Assembly: GCA_001829495.1 (NCBI GenBank)
Contig: MIBJ01000017.1
Coordinates: 83,342 to 147,341 of the forward strand
Length of the DNA stretch: 64,000 nucleotides
Direction of reading: 5' to 3'
Source of the DNA: Spirochaetes bacterium RBG_16_49_21
Lineage (GTDB): Bacteria > Spirochaetota > UBA4802 > UBA5550
Shown here: in pieces, positions 8,742-17,191 of the stretch
How the letters are laid out: the number at the start of each line of letters is the position of its first letter
How positions within the stretch are numbered: position 1 is the first letter of the stretch
The notes under the pieces: model-generated
What the model was told of the DNA's origin: nothing
The model's database searches: none
The model's input: only the letters and a program-made list of their open reading frames with translations
Translations under genes and position numbers: made by a program

Positions 8742-9323
8742 ATGAAAAAATGGATCAAAAAAACAGAGCGGGAATTATTCAATCAAAGAGCTTTCTCGCT
8801 CAAGGATATCGAGTGCTATCATCCTGACAAGCACGTCAGCCATTCATTTTTCACGCTCATCACCCCGGATTGGACAAACATTATCGCGGAAACCGACGAT
8901 AATCGATTCATCACGGTGAAACAGCACCGTCTGGGAACCGATGAGATCACGCTGGAAACGCCCGGAGGGCTTGTGGAAGTGGATGAGTCCCCGGAAGAGA
9001 CCGCCGTAAGGGAGCTGAGAGAGGAAACCGGTTATGAGGCGGGAGAGATCCATCTTTTAAAAAAGCTGTCCGTCAATCCAGCGATCCTGAACAATTATAT
9101 ATACATCTTCTACGCCAGGAACTGCAAAAAGATACACGATCAGAGACTCGACATTGCCGAGGATATCGAAGTGCACACCTTCACCAGGGACGAGATCGCG
9201 GACATGTTGAGAATCGGCGTCATCAATCACTCTATCATCGTTGCGGCATTTTACCAGTACTTCCTGTCGGAATGGAGCGGGGTTGTAGGGAACGAGAGCT
9301 ATCTGCGGAAGATCCTGGCATAA
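8742..9323 (+). CDS. Nudix hydrolase, ADP-ribose pyrophosphatase-like
   Basis: A 193-residue protein with a perfect Nudix box (G-x5-E-x7-REL-EETGY, with the REUxEE glutamates that bind Mg2+). The preceding beta-rich part (ITVKQHRLG, ETPGGLVE) resembles ADP-ribose and sugar-nucleotide pyrophosphatases. It probably hydrolyses a nucleoside diphosphate linked to another moiety. The ATG at 8742 follows AAGG; the frame could open 10 codons earlier without support. It is divergent from the lipoprotein hydrolase, with a shared AT-rich promoter region at 8600-8740. Confidence 0.88.
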   Translation: MKKWIKKTERELFNQRAFSLKDIECYHPDKHVSHSFFTLITPDWTNIIAETDDNRFITVKQHRLGTDEITLETPGGLVEVDESPEETAVRELREETGYEAGEIHLLKKLSVNPAILNNYIYIFYARNCKKIHDQRLDIAEDIEVHTFTRDEIADMLRIGVINHSIIVAAFYQYFLSEWSGVVGNESYLRKILA

Positions 9324-9416
9324 CATCGGAGCGGCCGGGAAGCACCGGGATCACCCCTGAGCGGGGAATATTAAAACCGTGCCCTCTTGCAGTAAATCAC
9401 GCGGACACGCCGCCGC

Positions 9417-9860
9417 CTATTTGACGCCGGATTGCCCGCATTCGGGCGGCAATGAACGTACATCTTCGGTCAGGATCGACAGGCAGAGTATCTCAGAATC
9501 ATTGAGCGGCTCATACAGAATCAGATACGTCCTGAGACCCAGCCGGTAGGTCAGGCATCCGCTTTTTTCCGCGATGACCCTGTTTATAAACCAGTGGTTC
9601 TTGAAGCTCACGCCGATTAAGCTGGACTGCGGATGAAACACGACCATGCCGTCCGTATCAACCACATAATAAAAGCCGGTGGCGCCGACCCTTATATTCT
9701 TGAGCTTATTTATATTGGCCCGGTCGCGGGTGATATCATTTTTTATTGAAGCTGTTTCGGTTTTTATTCCGTCTACGGTTATGAGGCGGCTGGTGGCGCA
9801 GCCGGTAACAATGAGGGCGAGAAGCATACAGATTGCAGCGGGAAATTTATTGCCGAACAT
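9417..9860 (-). CDS. lipoprotein with a Cache-like sensor segment
   Basis: From the ATG at 9860 (preceded by GGGA) this is a 147-residue lipoprotein with lipobox LIVTGC. A short helical part is followed by GFYYVVDTDGMVVFHPQ, which resembles the core strands of Cache domains that bind small ligands outside the membrane. No transmembrane helix or signalling domain follows, so it would be a free-standing anchored binding protein. The open frame extends to 9923, but that would hide the lipoprotein signal. The Cache assignment is tentative. Confidence 0.65.
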   Translation of the reverse strand: MFGNKFPAAICMLLALIVTGCATSRLITVDGIKTETASIKNDITRDRANINKLKNIRVGATGFYYVVDTDGMVVFHPQSSLIGVSFKNHWFINRVIAEKSGCLTYRLGLRTYLILYEPLNDSEILCLSILTEDVRSLPPECGQSGVK

Positions 9861-9961
9861 AGGATGGTTCCCTTTCCATAAAAGGAAGCGCTGATAACTT
9901 TGAATGTCAAGAAAGAAATTCATTGCGATATTATCCTTGACTGAATCTGTATTAAGGCTTT

Positions 9962-10744
9962 ATGAACAGCCTCAAGACGAAAATTATGCCAATCATCGCA
10001 TCGTTCATCACCGGCCTGTTCGCCGGAAGCTTTTTTTATACCCTTGCTCTCCGCTATTCAAGCGGCGAAATCAGGAAAAAAGCTTTTAAAGCGCTTTTTT
10101 CCCGGTCGCGATGCCCGTCGTGCGGCGCCACCGTCCACCCGCTCTACATGGTTCCCGTCATCGGCTATCTTATTCTCAAGGGGCGGTGCAAAACGTGCGG
10201 GAGCACTATCTCACCGTGGTATCCGGTTTCGGAGATCATATACGGGACCCTTGCCGCCCTGCTCGCCGCCAAGCTCGGGATCAACGCTTACGGCATCAAT
10301 ATATTTCTGCTGGCAGGGTCCGCGCTCTGCATATCCATAGTGGACTTAAAGACCCTGACTATCCCCAATTCACTGGTCATCGCCTTTGCCGCTCTCTCCA
10401 TATATCCGATTATCCTCAACAGCGATATCAAGGACAACCTCTTCGGTTTCCTCTTGCTTCTGGCGGTCTTTATCGTGATTTTGCTCGTGTTCCCCGGATC
10501 CTTCGGCGCAGGGGATGTGAAGCTCGCCGCGGCAATCGGGCTTCTTTCCGGTTTCGAGCTTTCCATCGTCATCCTGGAGATCGCGCTCGTCACGGGCGCC
10601 TTGTCCGGCATCGCGTTTGCGCTAAAAACAAAGCAAAGCCTCAGGACGAAAATTCCCTTTGCCCCGTTTCTGGCCATCGGGCTTATTGTTTCTTTTTTAT
10701 ACGGGAGGGAGATGCTTCTCTTCTATTACCGGCTTATTTACTGA
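9962..10744 (+). CDS. pilD: prepilin peptidase (A24 family)
   Basis: A 260-residue polytopic membrane protein of the type IV prepilin peptidase family, which cleaves and often N-methylates prepilins and pseudopilins. The cytoplasmic loop has two CxxC pairs (CPSC, CKTC), the zinc site of the methylase-type enzymes. The catalytic aspartates are in IVDLKTLTIP and GAGDVKL (GxGD). Several hydrophobic helices follow. AAGG lies upstream of the ATG. No other pilus gene is in the window, so it acts on proteins encoded elsewhere. Its last 7 bases overlap the convergent pseudogene. Confidence 0.92.
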   Translation: MNSLKTKIMPIIASFITGLFAGSFFYTLALRYSSGEIRKKAFKALFSRSRCPSCGATVHPLYMVPVIGYLILKGRCKTCGSTISPWYPVSEIIYGTLAALLAAKLGINAYGINIFLLAGSALCISIVDLKTLTIPNSLVIAFAALSIYPIILNSDIKDNLFGFLLLLAVFIVILLVFPGSFGAGDVKLAAAIGLLSGFELSIVILEIALVTGALSGIAFALKTKQSLRTKIPFAPFLAIGLIVSFLYGREMLLFYYRLIY

Positions 10745-11039
10745 CCCGGCTTCCGGCGCTCCGCATATTCCTTCAGCGTTTCGCAATATTTTTTAAATGC
10801 AGCCATTAATTTTTTCGTATACAGCAGATACACCACAGAGGCCAGCGGGCCGTGGAATTCCTCATAGTTCACAAAGTGCGTCATCGCATCGCCTGACGGC
10901 TCGCATATCTGCCATCTGAAGCTGCGGATCCCGGGCCTCCCCCGGGTACGGGAAGTTCCCATGCACAAGCGGAACCTGCCCGGATCGACGGCGAGGATTG
11001 CGGAGCATTTATCGTGATCTCCACGCGTATCTGTTTCAC
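10738..11039 (-). pseudogene. SRPBCC (START-like) domain gene, internally deleted and frameshifted
   Basis: The last 85 or so codons read like the C-terminal half of an SRPBCC ligand-binding protein: FRWQICEPSGD, NYEEFHGPLA and a long terminal helix. The N-terminal half is missing. A GTG overlapping the mtnA stop (11037-11039) starts a different frame reading VKQIRVEITINAP, a typical SRPBCC N-terminus, which then runs out of homology and stops. The two pieces are out of frame, so an internal deletion of about 50-60 codons with a frame change best explains the region. The gene was probably once translationally coupled to mtnA. Confidence 0.6.
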
Positions 11040-12064
11040 TGTTTAAGCGCCTTTGCTATTCCGTTCCCGGCCGGGTTTTCGATCACGCCCTTGTCCGTGA
11101 TTATCGCGGCGATATTCCTGGCCGGCGTCATATCAAACGCCGGATTCCGGATAAATACCCCCTCCGGCGCTATCTGCTTGTCGCCGATATAGGCCACCTC
11201 GTCGACGCCCCGCTCCTCGATCGTAACCTCATCGCCGGTCTTGGTGGCTGGATCGAGCGTCGAAACCGGCGCGGCGACGTAAAAGGGAATCTTATGCTCC
11301 CGCGCCAATACCGACAGGGTATAGGTGCCGATCTTATTCACCACATCGCCGTTTGCCGTGATCCGGTCCGCCCCCACGATCACCTTTTTAATCACGCCGG
11401 TACGCATAAAATGCCCGGACATCGAATCGGTGATGAGCGTAACCGGGATTCCGTCCCGGACAAGCTCCCATGCGGTGAGCCGGGCGCCCTGAAGATACGG
11501 CCTGGTCTCGCAGGCATACACCTGAATCTTCTTTCCCTCTTCTATCGCGCTCCGTATCACGCCGAGGGCGGTGCCGTACCCGCCCGTGGCGAGCGCGCCC
11601 GCGTTGCAGTGCGTCAGCACCACGTCTCCGTCGTTTAAAAACCTGCTTCCGTTTTTGCCGATGGTCTTGTTCGCTTCAATATCCTCGGCATAGAGCGCAA
11701 GCGCCTCTTTTTCCAGGAGCTGCCGGATATCGGCTATATCCCTCCCCTCGTTGATTTTCTTCTTCATCCGGCTGATCGCCGCAAAGAGATTGACCGCGGT
11801 CGGCCGGGTTGCGGCGAATTGATCGCACGCCTTTATCAACTCATCCCTGAAATTAACGAGGCTGTCGGATATGACATGCTGCGCCGCAAGGGCGATCCCC
11901 ATGCCGGCCGTAATCCCGATAAGGGGAGCCCCCCGCACTTCCATGTACCGAATGGCGTCGACAAGGTCGCTGAAATGGCGGTAGGTATGATAAACCTCCT
12001 CCCCGGGGAGAAGCCGCTGGTCCAAAATCGTAACTGAATCTCCATTCCATTTAATAGAAAACAT
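11036..12064 (-). CDS. mtnA: S-methyl-5-thioribose-1-phosphate isomerase
   Basis: A 342-residue enzyme of the methionine salvage pathway that isomerises 5-methylthioribose-1-phosphate to the ribulose form. Family signatures are EVRGAPLIG near the N-terminus, HCNAGALATGGYGTALG with the catalytic Cys, and VGADRITANGDVVNKIGT with the catalytic Asp. It belongs to the eIF2B-alpha fold. The ATG at 12064 has GGAGG at 7-nt spacing; the frame opens six codons earlier without support. No other salvage gene is nearby; some homologues act on ribose-1-phosphate instead, so the exact substrate is inferred. Confidence 0.93.
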   Translation of the reverse strand: MFSIKWNGDSVTILDQRLLPGEEVYHTYRHFSDLVDAIRYMEVRGAPLIGITAGMGIALAAQHVISDSLVNFRDELIKACDQFAATRPTAVNLFAAISRMKKKINEGRDIADIRQLLEKEALALYAEDIEANKTIGKNGSRFLNDGDVVLTHCNAGALATGGYGTALGVIRSAIEEGKKIQVYACETRPYLQGARLTAWELVRDGIPVTLITDSMSGHFMRTGVIKKVIVGADRITANGDVVNKIGTYTLSVLAREHKIPFYVAAPVSTLDPATKTGDEVTIEERGVDEVAYIGDKQIAPEGVFIRNPAFDMTPARNIAAIITDKGVIENPAGNGIAKALKQ

Positions 12065-12104
12065 AACAGAACCTCCGCTCACGGATTGATTTTAATCCGT
12101 ACTT

Positions 12105-13022
12105 TCAATGGATATCATTTCGCTCAACCCGGTATTTCCTGAGCCGCAACCGGTTACCCTTCTCGTTCCAGCTCACCTCGTCCATATGGATCCGGATAAT
12201 GAGAAGACCCCTGCCGCTGTTCTTGAAAAAATTCTCGGGGTCCCGGGGGTCGGGAAGGGCATTATAGTCAAACCCGGGACCATCATCCTCGATGATGTAT
12301 TCGACAAAGTCCCGGTTGAGCTCATAGCTGATGGTGACCGTTCTATTCTGGAAGCGCTCGTCTGATTTTCTTCTGGCTATCTCTTCGTTGTATCCCTTGA
12401 CGCCCAGCTCCTCCCTTATGGATGAGGGGATATCCAGGCAGCCGTGATACATGGCATTGCTCATGGCCTCCTGAATCGCAAGGGAGATATTCTCGGCAGA
12501 GGTGCTGTTGCAGAGGCCGGCGGGCACGAGATTCTTTGTAAGATGGTAGGAAATGGCGTTGATAATCGATTCGTCAACCGGGATCGTGTAACAGGCTTTT
12601 TCATTCACCACGTATTGGGCGAAGCTCTCCGCGATCTTCTTCTCATACTTACGGCTGAGTATCCCCCGCACCGAGGACGCTACCTCATTGATATCAAAAG
12701 GCTTGCGGATAAAATCGCTGGCGCCGTACCGGAGGGCACGAATCGCGTCCTCCACGTTTCCGTGGCCGGTAATGATGAGCACCGGGATCGGCTCCTCGAG
12801 CCCGTGAATGCGCCGGAGAAGCTCGATGCCGTCCATCTTCCTGAGTTTGATATCAGTGATGATCAGATCGATCCTTTCGCCGTTTTTTAAAAGATAGAGG
12901 ACATCCTCGGCCTTTTCAATGGTTATGACCTTGTACCCGAGACGGGACAGCTTCTTCTGAAGCGAATAACGGATGACCTCTTCATCATCAACGACGAGTA
13001 TTTTCGCCGAATTGTCAATCAT
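12105..13022 (-). CDS. response regulator fused to an RsbW-like HATPase domain
   Basis: A 305-residue two-domain protein. Residues 1-125 form a receiver domain with the acidic pair D12/D13, the phosphoacceptor D57 (IITDIK), a conserved Thr (IITG) and Lys (RKPFD). Residues about 150-300 form a serine-kinase/anti-sigma type ATPase with an N box ([10 protein letters not shown]) and G boxes (DDGPGFD, SGRGLLI). Such a fusion would make an anti-sigma or partner-switch kinase respond to an upstream histidine kinase. No sigma factor or anti-anti-sigma gene is adjacent. It overlaps the end of ribBA by 8 nt. Confidence 0.85.
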   Translation of the reverse strand: MIDNSAKILVVDDEEVIRYSLQKKLSRLGYKVITIEKAEDVLYLLKNGERIDLIITDIKLRKMDGIELLRRIHGLEEPIPVLIITGHGNVEDAIRALRYGASDFIRKPFDINEVASSVRGILSRKYEKKIAESFAQYVVNEKACYTIPVDESIINAISYHLTKNLVPAGLCNSTSAENISLAIQEAMSNAMYHGCLDIPSSIREELGVKGYNEEIARRKSDERFQNRTVTISYELNRDFVEYIIEDDGPGFDYNALPDPRDPENFFKNSGRGLLIIRIHMDEVSWNEKGNRLRLRKYRVERNDIH

Positions 13023-14244
13023 CGATCTTTTTTATCCGCTCCCCGTTGCCGAGGATCAAATGGCCCAGCTTGTCTCTTTTGGTCCGCAGATACGCCATAT
13101 TCTCCTCGCGGGGCATCACCTCAATGGAGACGCGCTCCACAATCTCCAGGCCGTATCCCTCAAGGCCGATGACCTTCTTTAGATTGTTGGTGAGAAGCCG
13201 GATCTTATGAAGGCCCAGATCGACCAGTATCTGCGCACCGATGCCGTAATCGCGCAGGTCCGGAGGGAACCCAAGCTCGATATTGGCCTCAACCGTATCC
13301 ATGCCGTTATCCTGAAGATGATAAGCCTTGATCTTGTTGCCCAGTCCTATGCCGCGGCCCTCCTGCCGCATATAAACGATAACGCCCTCGCCTTCCCGGT
13401 CGATCATCTCCATGGCCCGATGAATCTGGGTGCCGCAGTCGCACCGAAGCGATCCGAACACGTCTCCGGTAAAACACTCCGAATGCACGCGCACCAGTAT
13501 ATTCTCCTTGCCCTCAACATTGCCCTTGACCAGGGCCACGTGTGCGGCGTCGCCCACTTCAGTCTGATACGCGATGATGGTGAAGTCTCCGTAGATGGTG
13601 GGGAGCACAGCCTGGGACACGCGGCGGACAAGCCGCTCCCTGTGCTGGCGGAATTTTATGAGATCGGCTATGGTTGCGATTTTCAGATTATGCTTCTCCG
13701 CGAATTTGTCCAGATCCGGTCTCCGCGCCATGGATCCGTCTTCGTTCAAAATCTCGCAGATAACGCCGGCCGGCTGGAGCCCCGCAAAATTTACCAGGTC
13801 CACGACCCCTTCAGTGTGGCCCGCCCGTACCAGCACTCCTCCCTTGCGCGCTGCAAGAGGGAAGACATGGCCCGGCTTCCTGATATCCTTCGGCGTGGTA
13901 TAATCATCGATAAGAACCTGAACGGTCTTGGCCCGGTCATGGGCGGATATGCCGGTGGTGGTTCCCTCTCGAGCGTCGACCGAGACCGTGAACGCAGTGC
14001 CGTACTTGTCCTGGTTATCCTCAACCATAAGATCAAGGCCGAGCTCCTTAGCCCGCGTCGCCGTCATGGGAACGCAGATAAGCCCCCTTCCGTGCGTGAC
14101 CATGAAGTTGATGACCTCAGGCGTGCAGTATTCCGCGGCAATCACGATATCTCCCTCATTTTCTCTTTCCTCATTGTCAACGAGGATGACCATCTGACCC
14201 TTGCGGATCTCCTCGATAATTTCCGGAATTGGGCAAGACTTCAT
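13015..14244 (-). CDS. ribBA: bifunctional DHBP synthase / GTP cyclohydrolase II
   Basis: A 409-residue riboflavin biosynthesis enzyme. The N-terminal half is 3,4-dihydroxy-2-butanone-4-phosphate synthase ([10 protein letters not shown] acidic loop, HTEGVVDL). The C-terminal half is GTP cyclohydrolase II with the zinc cysteines in [17 protein letters not shown] and the RQEGRGIGL motif. Together they make the two substrates of lumazine synthase. GGGGAG precedes the ATG at 6-nt spacing. No FMN riboswitch fits in the short leader. The rest of the riboflavin genes are not in the window. Confidence 0.96.
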   Translation of the reverse strand: MKSCPIPEIIEEIRKGQMVILVDNEERENEGDIVIAAEYCTPEVINFMVTHGRGLICVPMTATRAKELGLDLMVEDNQDKYGTAFTVSVDAREGTTTGISAHDRAKTVQVLIDDYTTPKDIRKPGHVFPLAARKGGVLVRAGHTEGVVDLVNFAGLQPAGVICEILNEDGSMARRPDLDKFAEKHNLKIATIADLIKFRQHRERLVRRVSQAVLPTIYGDFTIIAYQTEVGDAAHVALVKGNVEGKENILVRVHSECFTGDVFGSLRCDCGTQIHRAMEMIDREGEGVIVYMRQEGRGIGLGNKIKAYHLQDNGMDTVEANIELGFPPDLRDYGIGAQILVDLGLHKIRLLTNNLKKVIGLEGYGLEIVERVSIEVMPREENMAYLRTKRDKLGHLILGNGERIKKIDD

Positions 14245-14301
14245 ATATATACTCCCCGGAGCTGTCCGATACGCTTGTAGCCTATTGTATCAGTATGTGC
14301 A

Positions 14302-14329
14302 TTAATAAAAAATGCTCTTATATAGTCAA
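14302..14329 (-). promoter_or_regulatory. candidate sigma-70 promoter of ribBA
   Basis: On the minus strand TTGACT (14324-14329) and TATTAA (14302-14307) are 16 bp apart, about 50 bp upstream of the ribBA start. The predicted leader is only about 50 nt, too short for a riboswitch. Confidence 0.4.
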
Positions 14330-14374
14330 GATATTTATAACGGATATCGCTTCCAGAGCACACCCATAATCCAT

Positions 14375-15298
14375 CTACCGGGCGATAGAGTCAAGAATCT
14401 CGCAGATCTCTTCCCTGCTGTTTGATCCGACCAGCCTCTTTCTTATCTCCCTGGCTCCCCTGAACTCATGGATATACCGAACCAAATGTTTTCGCATGAG
14501 TACGATCCCCCGGAGGCCGTAATAGGCGATCATCAAGTCCAGGTGTTTTTTTATCTCGTCGATAATCTCCTGCACGGACGGCTTTCTGCCGGAAAAAATC
14601 CATGGATTTCCGACAGCTCCCCTGCCGATCATCACAGCCGGACACCCGGAAAAGCCCATCCGCTCCAGCGCTCCGGCATGAGTGCGGATGTCTCCGTTGC
14701 CCACAATGGGAACCGAAGAGAACTCGGCGATCTTTCGGATCACATCCCAATCAGCCCTGCCCCCGTACTGCTGGTCGCGGGTCCTGCCATGGACGATTAT
14801 AAGGGATACGCCGCCGTCTTGCAGGGCCTTGACCGTATCAATATAATTGAGGGAACGATGATCCCAGCCGATCCTGATCTTTGCCGATACCGGAATCCTC
14901 ACCCGCTTCACCATGCCGGCGGTGATATCAAAAATATTTTTCGGGTCCAGGAGCAGGGCCGCGCCCGAGCCTGATCCGCAAACGCGCCGCACCGGGCATC
15001 CCATATTTATATTAATCATGTCCGGCCGTAGCTCCTCAACGGCTGCCGCGGCTTCAGATATGACTGCCGGGCTGTTCCCGAAAATCTGAATCGCAAGAGG
15101 CCGCTCCTCATCGTGGAAAGCAAGCATATCCATGGTCTTCCGGTTTGCCCGCACGATCCCCTCGGCGGATATGAGCTCCGTCATCACGAGGCCGGCGCCG
15201 TGCCTGCGCGCGATTCTCCGGAAGGGGGGATCGGTGAATCCTGCAATGGGCGCAAGCATCAGGGGACCGGCGACGGTTATTTTTCCAATCTTAATCAT
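14375..15298 (-). CDS. dusB: tRNA-dihydrouridine synthase
   Basis: An FMN-dependent enzyme of about 307 residues that reduces uridines in the tRNA D-loop. It has the Dus signatures LAPIAGFTDPPFRRI, the catalytic Cys in NMGCP, the phosphate-binding IVHGRTRDQQY and GNGDI, and the family C-terminal helical domain (RKHLVRYIHEF). The ATG at 15298 gives a standard N-terminus (MIKIGKI); the frame opens at a GTG seven codons earlier. Neither has a clear ribosome site. DusB is the closest match by the C-terminal part, though subfamily assignment is not certain. Confidence 0.92.
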   Translation of the reverse strand: MIKIGKITVAGPLMLAPIAGFTDPPFRRIARRHGAGLVMTELISAEGIVRANRKTMDMLAFHDEERPLAIQIFGNSPAVISEAAAAVEELRPDMININMGCPVRRVCGSGSGAALLLDPKNIFDITAGMVKRVRIPVSAKIRIGWDHRSLNYIDTVKALQDGGVSLIIVHGRTRDQQYGGRADWDVIRKIAEFSSVPIVGNGDIRTHAGALERMGFSGCPAVMIGRGAVGNPWIFSGRKPSVQEIIDEIKKHLDLMIAYYGLRGIVLMRKHLVRYIHEFRGAREIRKRLVGSNSREEICEILDSIAR

Positions 15299-15408
15299 AG
15301 CGAGGGTGCCCGGGCACACACCCTAATATAGGGGTCTATTGAATCAATTAATATTCTTACTATGAGACATTTTCCGTCATGGCTTGGTTAAAGGCCGGTT
15401 TCAGAAAA

Positions 15409-15515
15409 GGGGGTCAGAGCATGCCAACTCAAGGGATCAGAGCATTCTAACATGCAACACGAGGGTCAGAGCCTGTTTCTCCTGTTTTGCAGCCAGCGTC
15501 CAGGGGGGTCAGAGC
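15409..15515. repeat. cluster of four GGGGTCAGAGCC-type words
   Basis: Four same-orientation copies lie between dusB and comM: 15409-15420, 15433-15443 (GGGATCAGAGC), 15461-15480 and 15503-15515. Short related tails follow them (ATGCCAACTC, ATTCTAACATGCAACAC, TTTCCAACACG), so the region looks like a degenerate tandem array with units of roughly 25-40 bp. The copy at 15461-15480 matches 26543-26562, inside a gene, over 20 bases. The rest of the 15299-15635 gap holds only this array and the palindrome at 15594. Confidence 0.8.
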
Positions 15516-15593
15516 CTTTCCAACACGCTTGCATGGCAATTATGAAAAATTTTTTTATAATTTCTATCCTTATTCGTATATCAAATAATGAAT

Positions 15594-15621
15594 GTAGGGG
15601 CGTATCATGACGCGCCCCTAC
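15594..15621. repeat. palindromic element upstream of comM
   Basis: GTAGGGGCG and CGCCCCTAC form 9-bp inverted arms around a short centre that is itself partly symmetrical. It belongs with the elements at 35111-35134 and 51279-51306, which share the layout G-run / CG / centre / CG / C-run. It lies directly before the comM ribosome site and makes the reading frame appear 16 codons too long. Confidence 0.65.
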
Positions 15622-15635
15622 CAGGGGTGACCCCT

Positions 15636-17153
15636 ATGCTGGCGAAAACCATATCATTCGGCATATATGGAATCGATGCGCGCATCATCGAGGTGGAGGT
15701 GGATATCATCCGCGGTCTGCCGAACTTCACCATTGTGGGCCTGCCGGACTCTACCATCAGAGAGTCCCGGGAAAGAATCCGATCCGCTATAGAAAATTCA
15801 GGGTTTGAATTCCCGCCCAGAAATTTTGTCGTTAACCTGGCGCCCGCGGGATTTAAAAAACAAGGGGCCAATTTCGATCTTCCCATTGCAGTTTCCATAC
15901 TGAGCGCAACGGGCCAGACGGATGTCGATCCGTCATCAATACCTCTGGTTGGAGAGCTCTCGCTTGACGGAAGGGTAAAGCTGGTTCGGGGAGTGATATC
16001 CATGACCATCGCTATTTATAAAAGCGGATACAGGTCGGTTATCATCCCGTATGAAAACCGGCATGAGGCAACTGCAATAGCCGAGATGAAGGTCTATCCG
16101 GTTAAAACTCTGGAAGAAACCCTCATCGTCCTCAAAGGCAGGGGCACGGTATTTACGGGAAACATCACTGCTTCGGACGAAGCCCGGAAGGGATGCAATT
16201 TTTCAGATGTAAAAGGCCAGGAAACGGCAAAACGCGCGGTTGAGATCGCCGCAGCCGGCCACCACAATATACTTCTGTACGGCTCTCCCGGATCGGGCAA
16301 GACCATGCTGGCAAAGCGTATACCCTCGATCCTGCCGCCGCTCGGGAAAAACGAGGCGATTGAAACAACCATGATCCATTCCGTCGGCGGCGAGCTCAAA
16401 TCAGACGGAGGACTCATCACCATGCCGCCGTTCCGCTCGCCCCACCACACCTCATCGGACGTCGCGCTGGTAGGAGGCGGAACCATCCCATCCGTTGGGG
16501 AGGTATCTCTTTCCCATAACGGAGTGCTTTTTCTCGATGAATTCGTTGAGTTCAGAAACAACGTGATCCAGGCGCTGCGGCAGCCGCTCGAGGATTATGA
16601 GATCACGGTCTCGCGGGCCTTCGGAACCTTCAAGTTCCCGGCTGACTTCATGCTCGTGGCGGCAAGCAATCCCTGCCACTGTGGGTACCTGTTTGACGGC
16701 GAAGTTCCGTGCGCCTGCCCTCCGTATAAGGTTAAGAGCTACTTTCAAAAAATCGCCGGCCCGGTACTGGACCGGATCGACATCGAGGTGCTGGTAAGCC
16801 GCGTCCCCCACAAGGATCTCCTTAATAACGGCTCATACGAAGACTCGGCTTCCATAAAGAAACGGATTGTCGCGGCGCGGGAGATACAGGCAAGACGTTT
16901 TCAAAACAGCCTGACGCGTTACAACTCACGGATGACCCAGGAGGAGATCCGTGATCACTGCCGCCTTGCAGCCGATGCGGAAGGCGTGCTTGAGACAGCG
17001 GTTAAAAAAACAAATATTACCGCGCGGTCGTTCTTCAAGATCCTCAAGACGGGCCGCACCATAGCGGATCTTGCAGGCGCGGATATCATTGAAAAAAGCC
17101 ATATACTTGAGGCGCTGTCGTACAAGAACCTGCATAGGAATTATAATGTGTAA
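15636..17153 (+). CDS. comM: YifB/ComM-family Mg-chelatase-like AAA+ ATPase
   Basis: A 505-residue ATPase of the family whose Vibrio and Haemophilus member ComM drives branch migration during natural transformation. The Lon-protease-like N-terminal domain (about 1-170) is followed by an AAA+ core with Walker A GSPGSGKT (216-223), Walker B LFLDEF and a SNPCHCG zinc-like loop, and a C-terminal Mg-chelatase domain. The ATG at 15636 gives the canonical N-terminus MLAKTISFGI; the 16 upstream codons come from a palindromic repeat. AGGGGTG is the likely ribosome site. Present in many non-competent bacteria, so competence is not implied. Confidence 0.92.
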   Translation: MLAKTISFGIYGIDARIIEVEVDIIRGLPNFTIVGLPDSTIRESRERIRSAIENSGFEFPPRNFVVNLAPAGFKKQGANFDLPIAVSILSATGQTDVDPSSIPLVGELSLDGRVKLVRGVISMTIAIYKSGYRSVIIPYENRHEATAIAEMKVYPVKTLEETLIVLKGRGTVFTGNITASDEARKGCNFSDVKGQETAKRAVEIAAAGHHNILLYGSPGSGKTMLAKRIPSILPPLGKNEAIETTMIHSVGGELKSDGGLITMPPFRSPHHTSSDVALVGGGTIPSVGEVSLSHNGVLFLDEFVEFRNNVIQALRQPLEDYEITVSRAFGTFKFPADFMLVAASNPCHCGYLFDGEVPCACPPYKVKSYFQKIAGPVLDRIDIEVLVSRVPHKDLLNNGSYEDSASIKKRIVAAREIQARRFQNSLTRYNSRMTQEEIRDHCRLAADAEGVLETAVKKTNITARSFFKILKTGRTIADLAGADIIEKSHILEALSYKNLHRNYNV

Positions 17154-17191
17154 CTCCGTCCCTCATCATGATTTCCCGCACAAATCTATGC

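Noticed and set aside
13207..14280. Open frame of 357 codons on the plus strand opposite ribBA
   Set aside because: Antisense of a well-conserved gene; composition reflects ribBA codon bias and there is no ribosome site.
14245..14374. FMN riboswitch upstream of ribBA
   Set aside because: The predicted leader is about 50 nt and none of the conserved RFN segments is seen.
15461..15515. CRISPR-like array of the short words
   Set aside because: Units are only 10-14 bp, spacings are 24-42 bp and irregular, spacers resemble each other, and no cas gene is near.
15588..15635. N-terminal extension of ComM
   Set aside because: The 16 codons are read from a palindromic repeat; homologues begin with the MLAKTISFG-type start at 15636.
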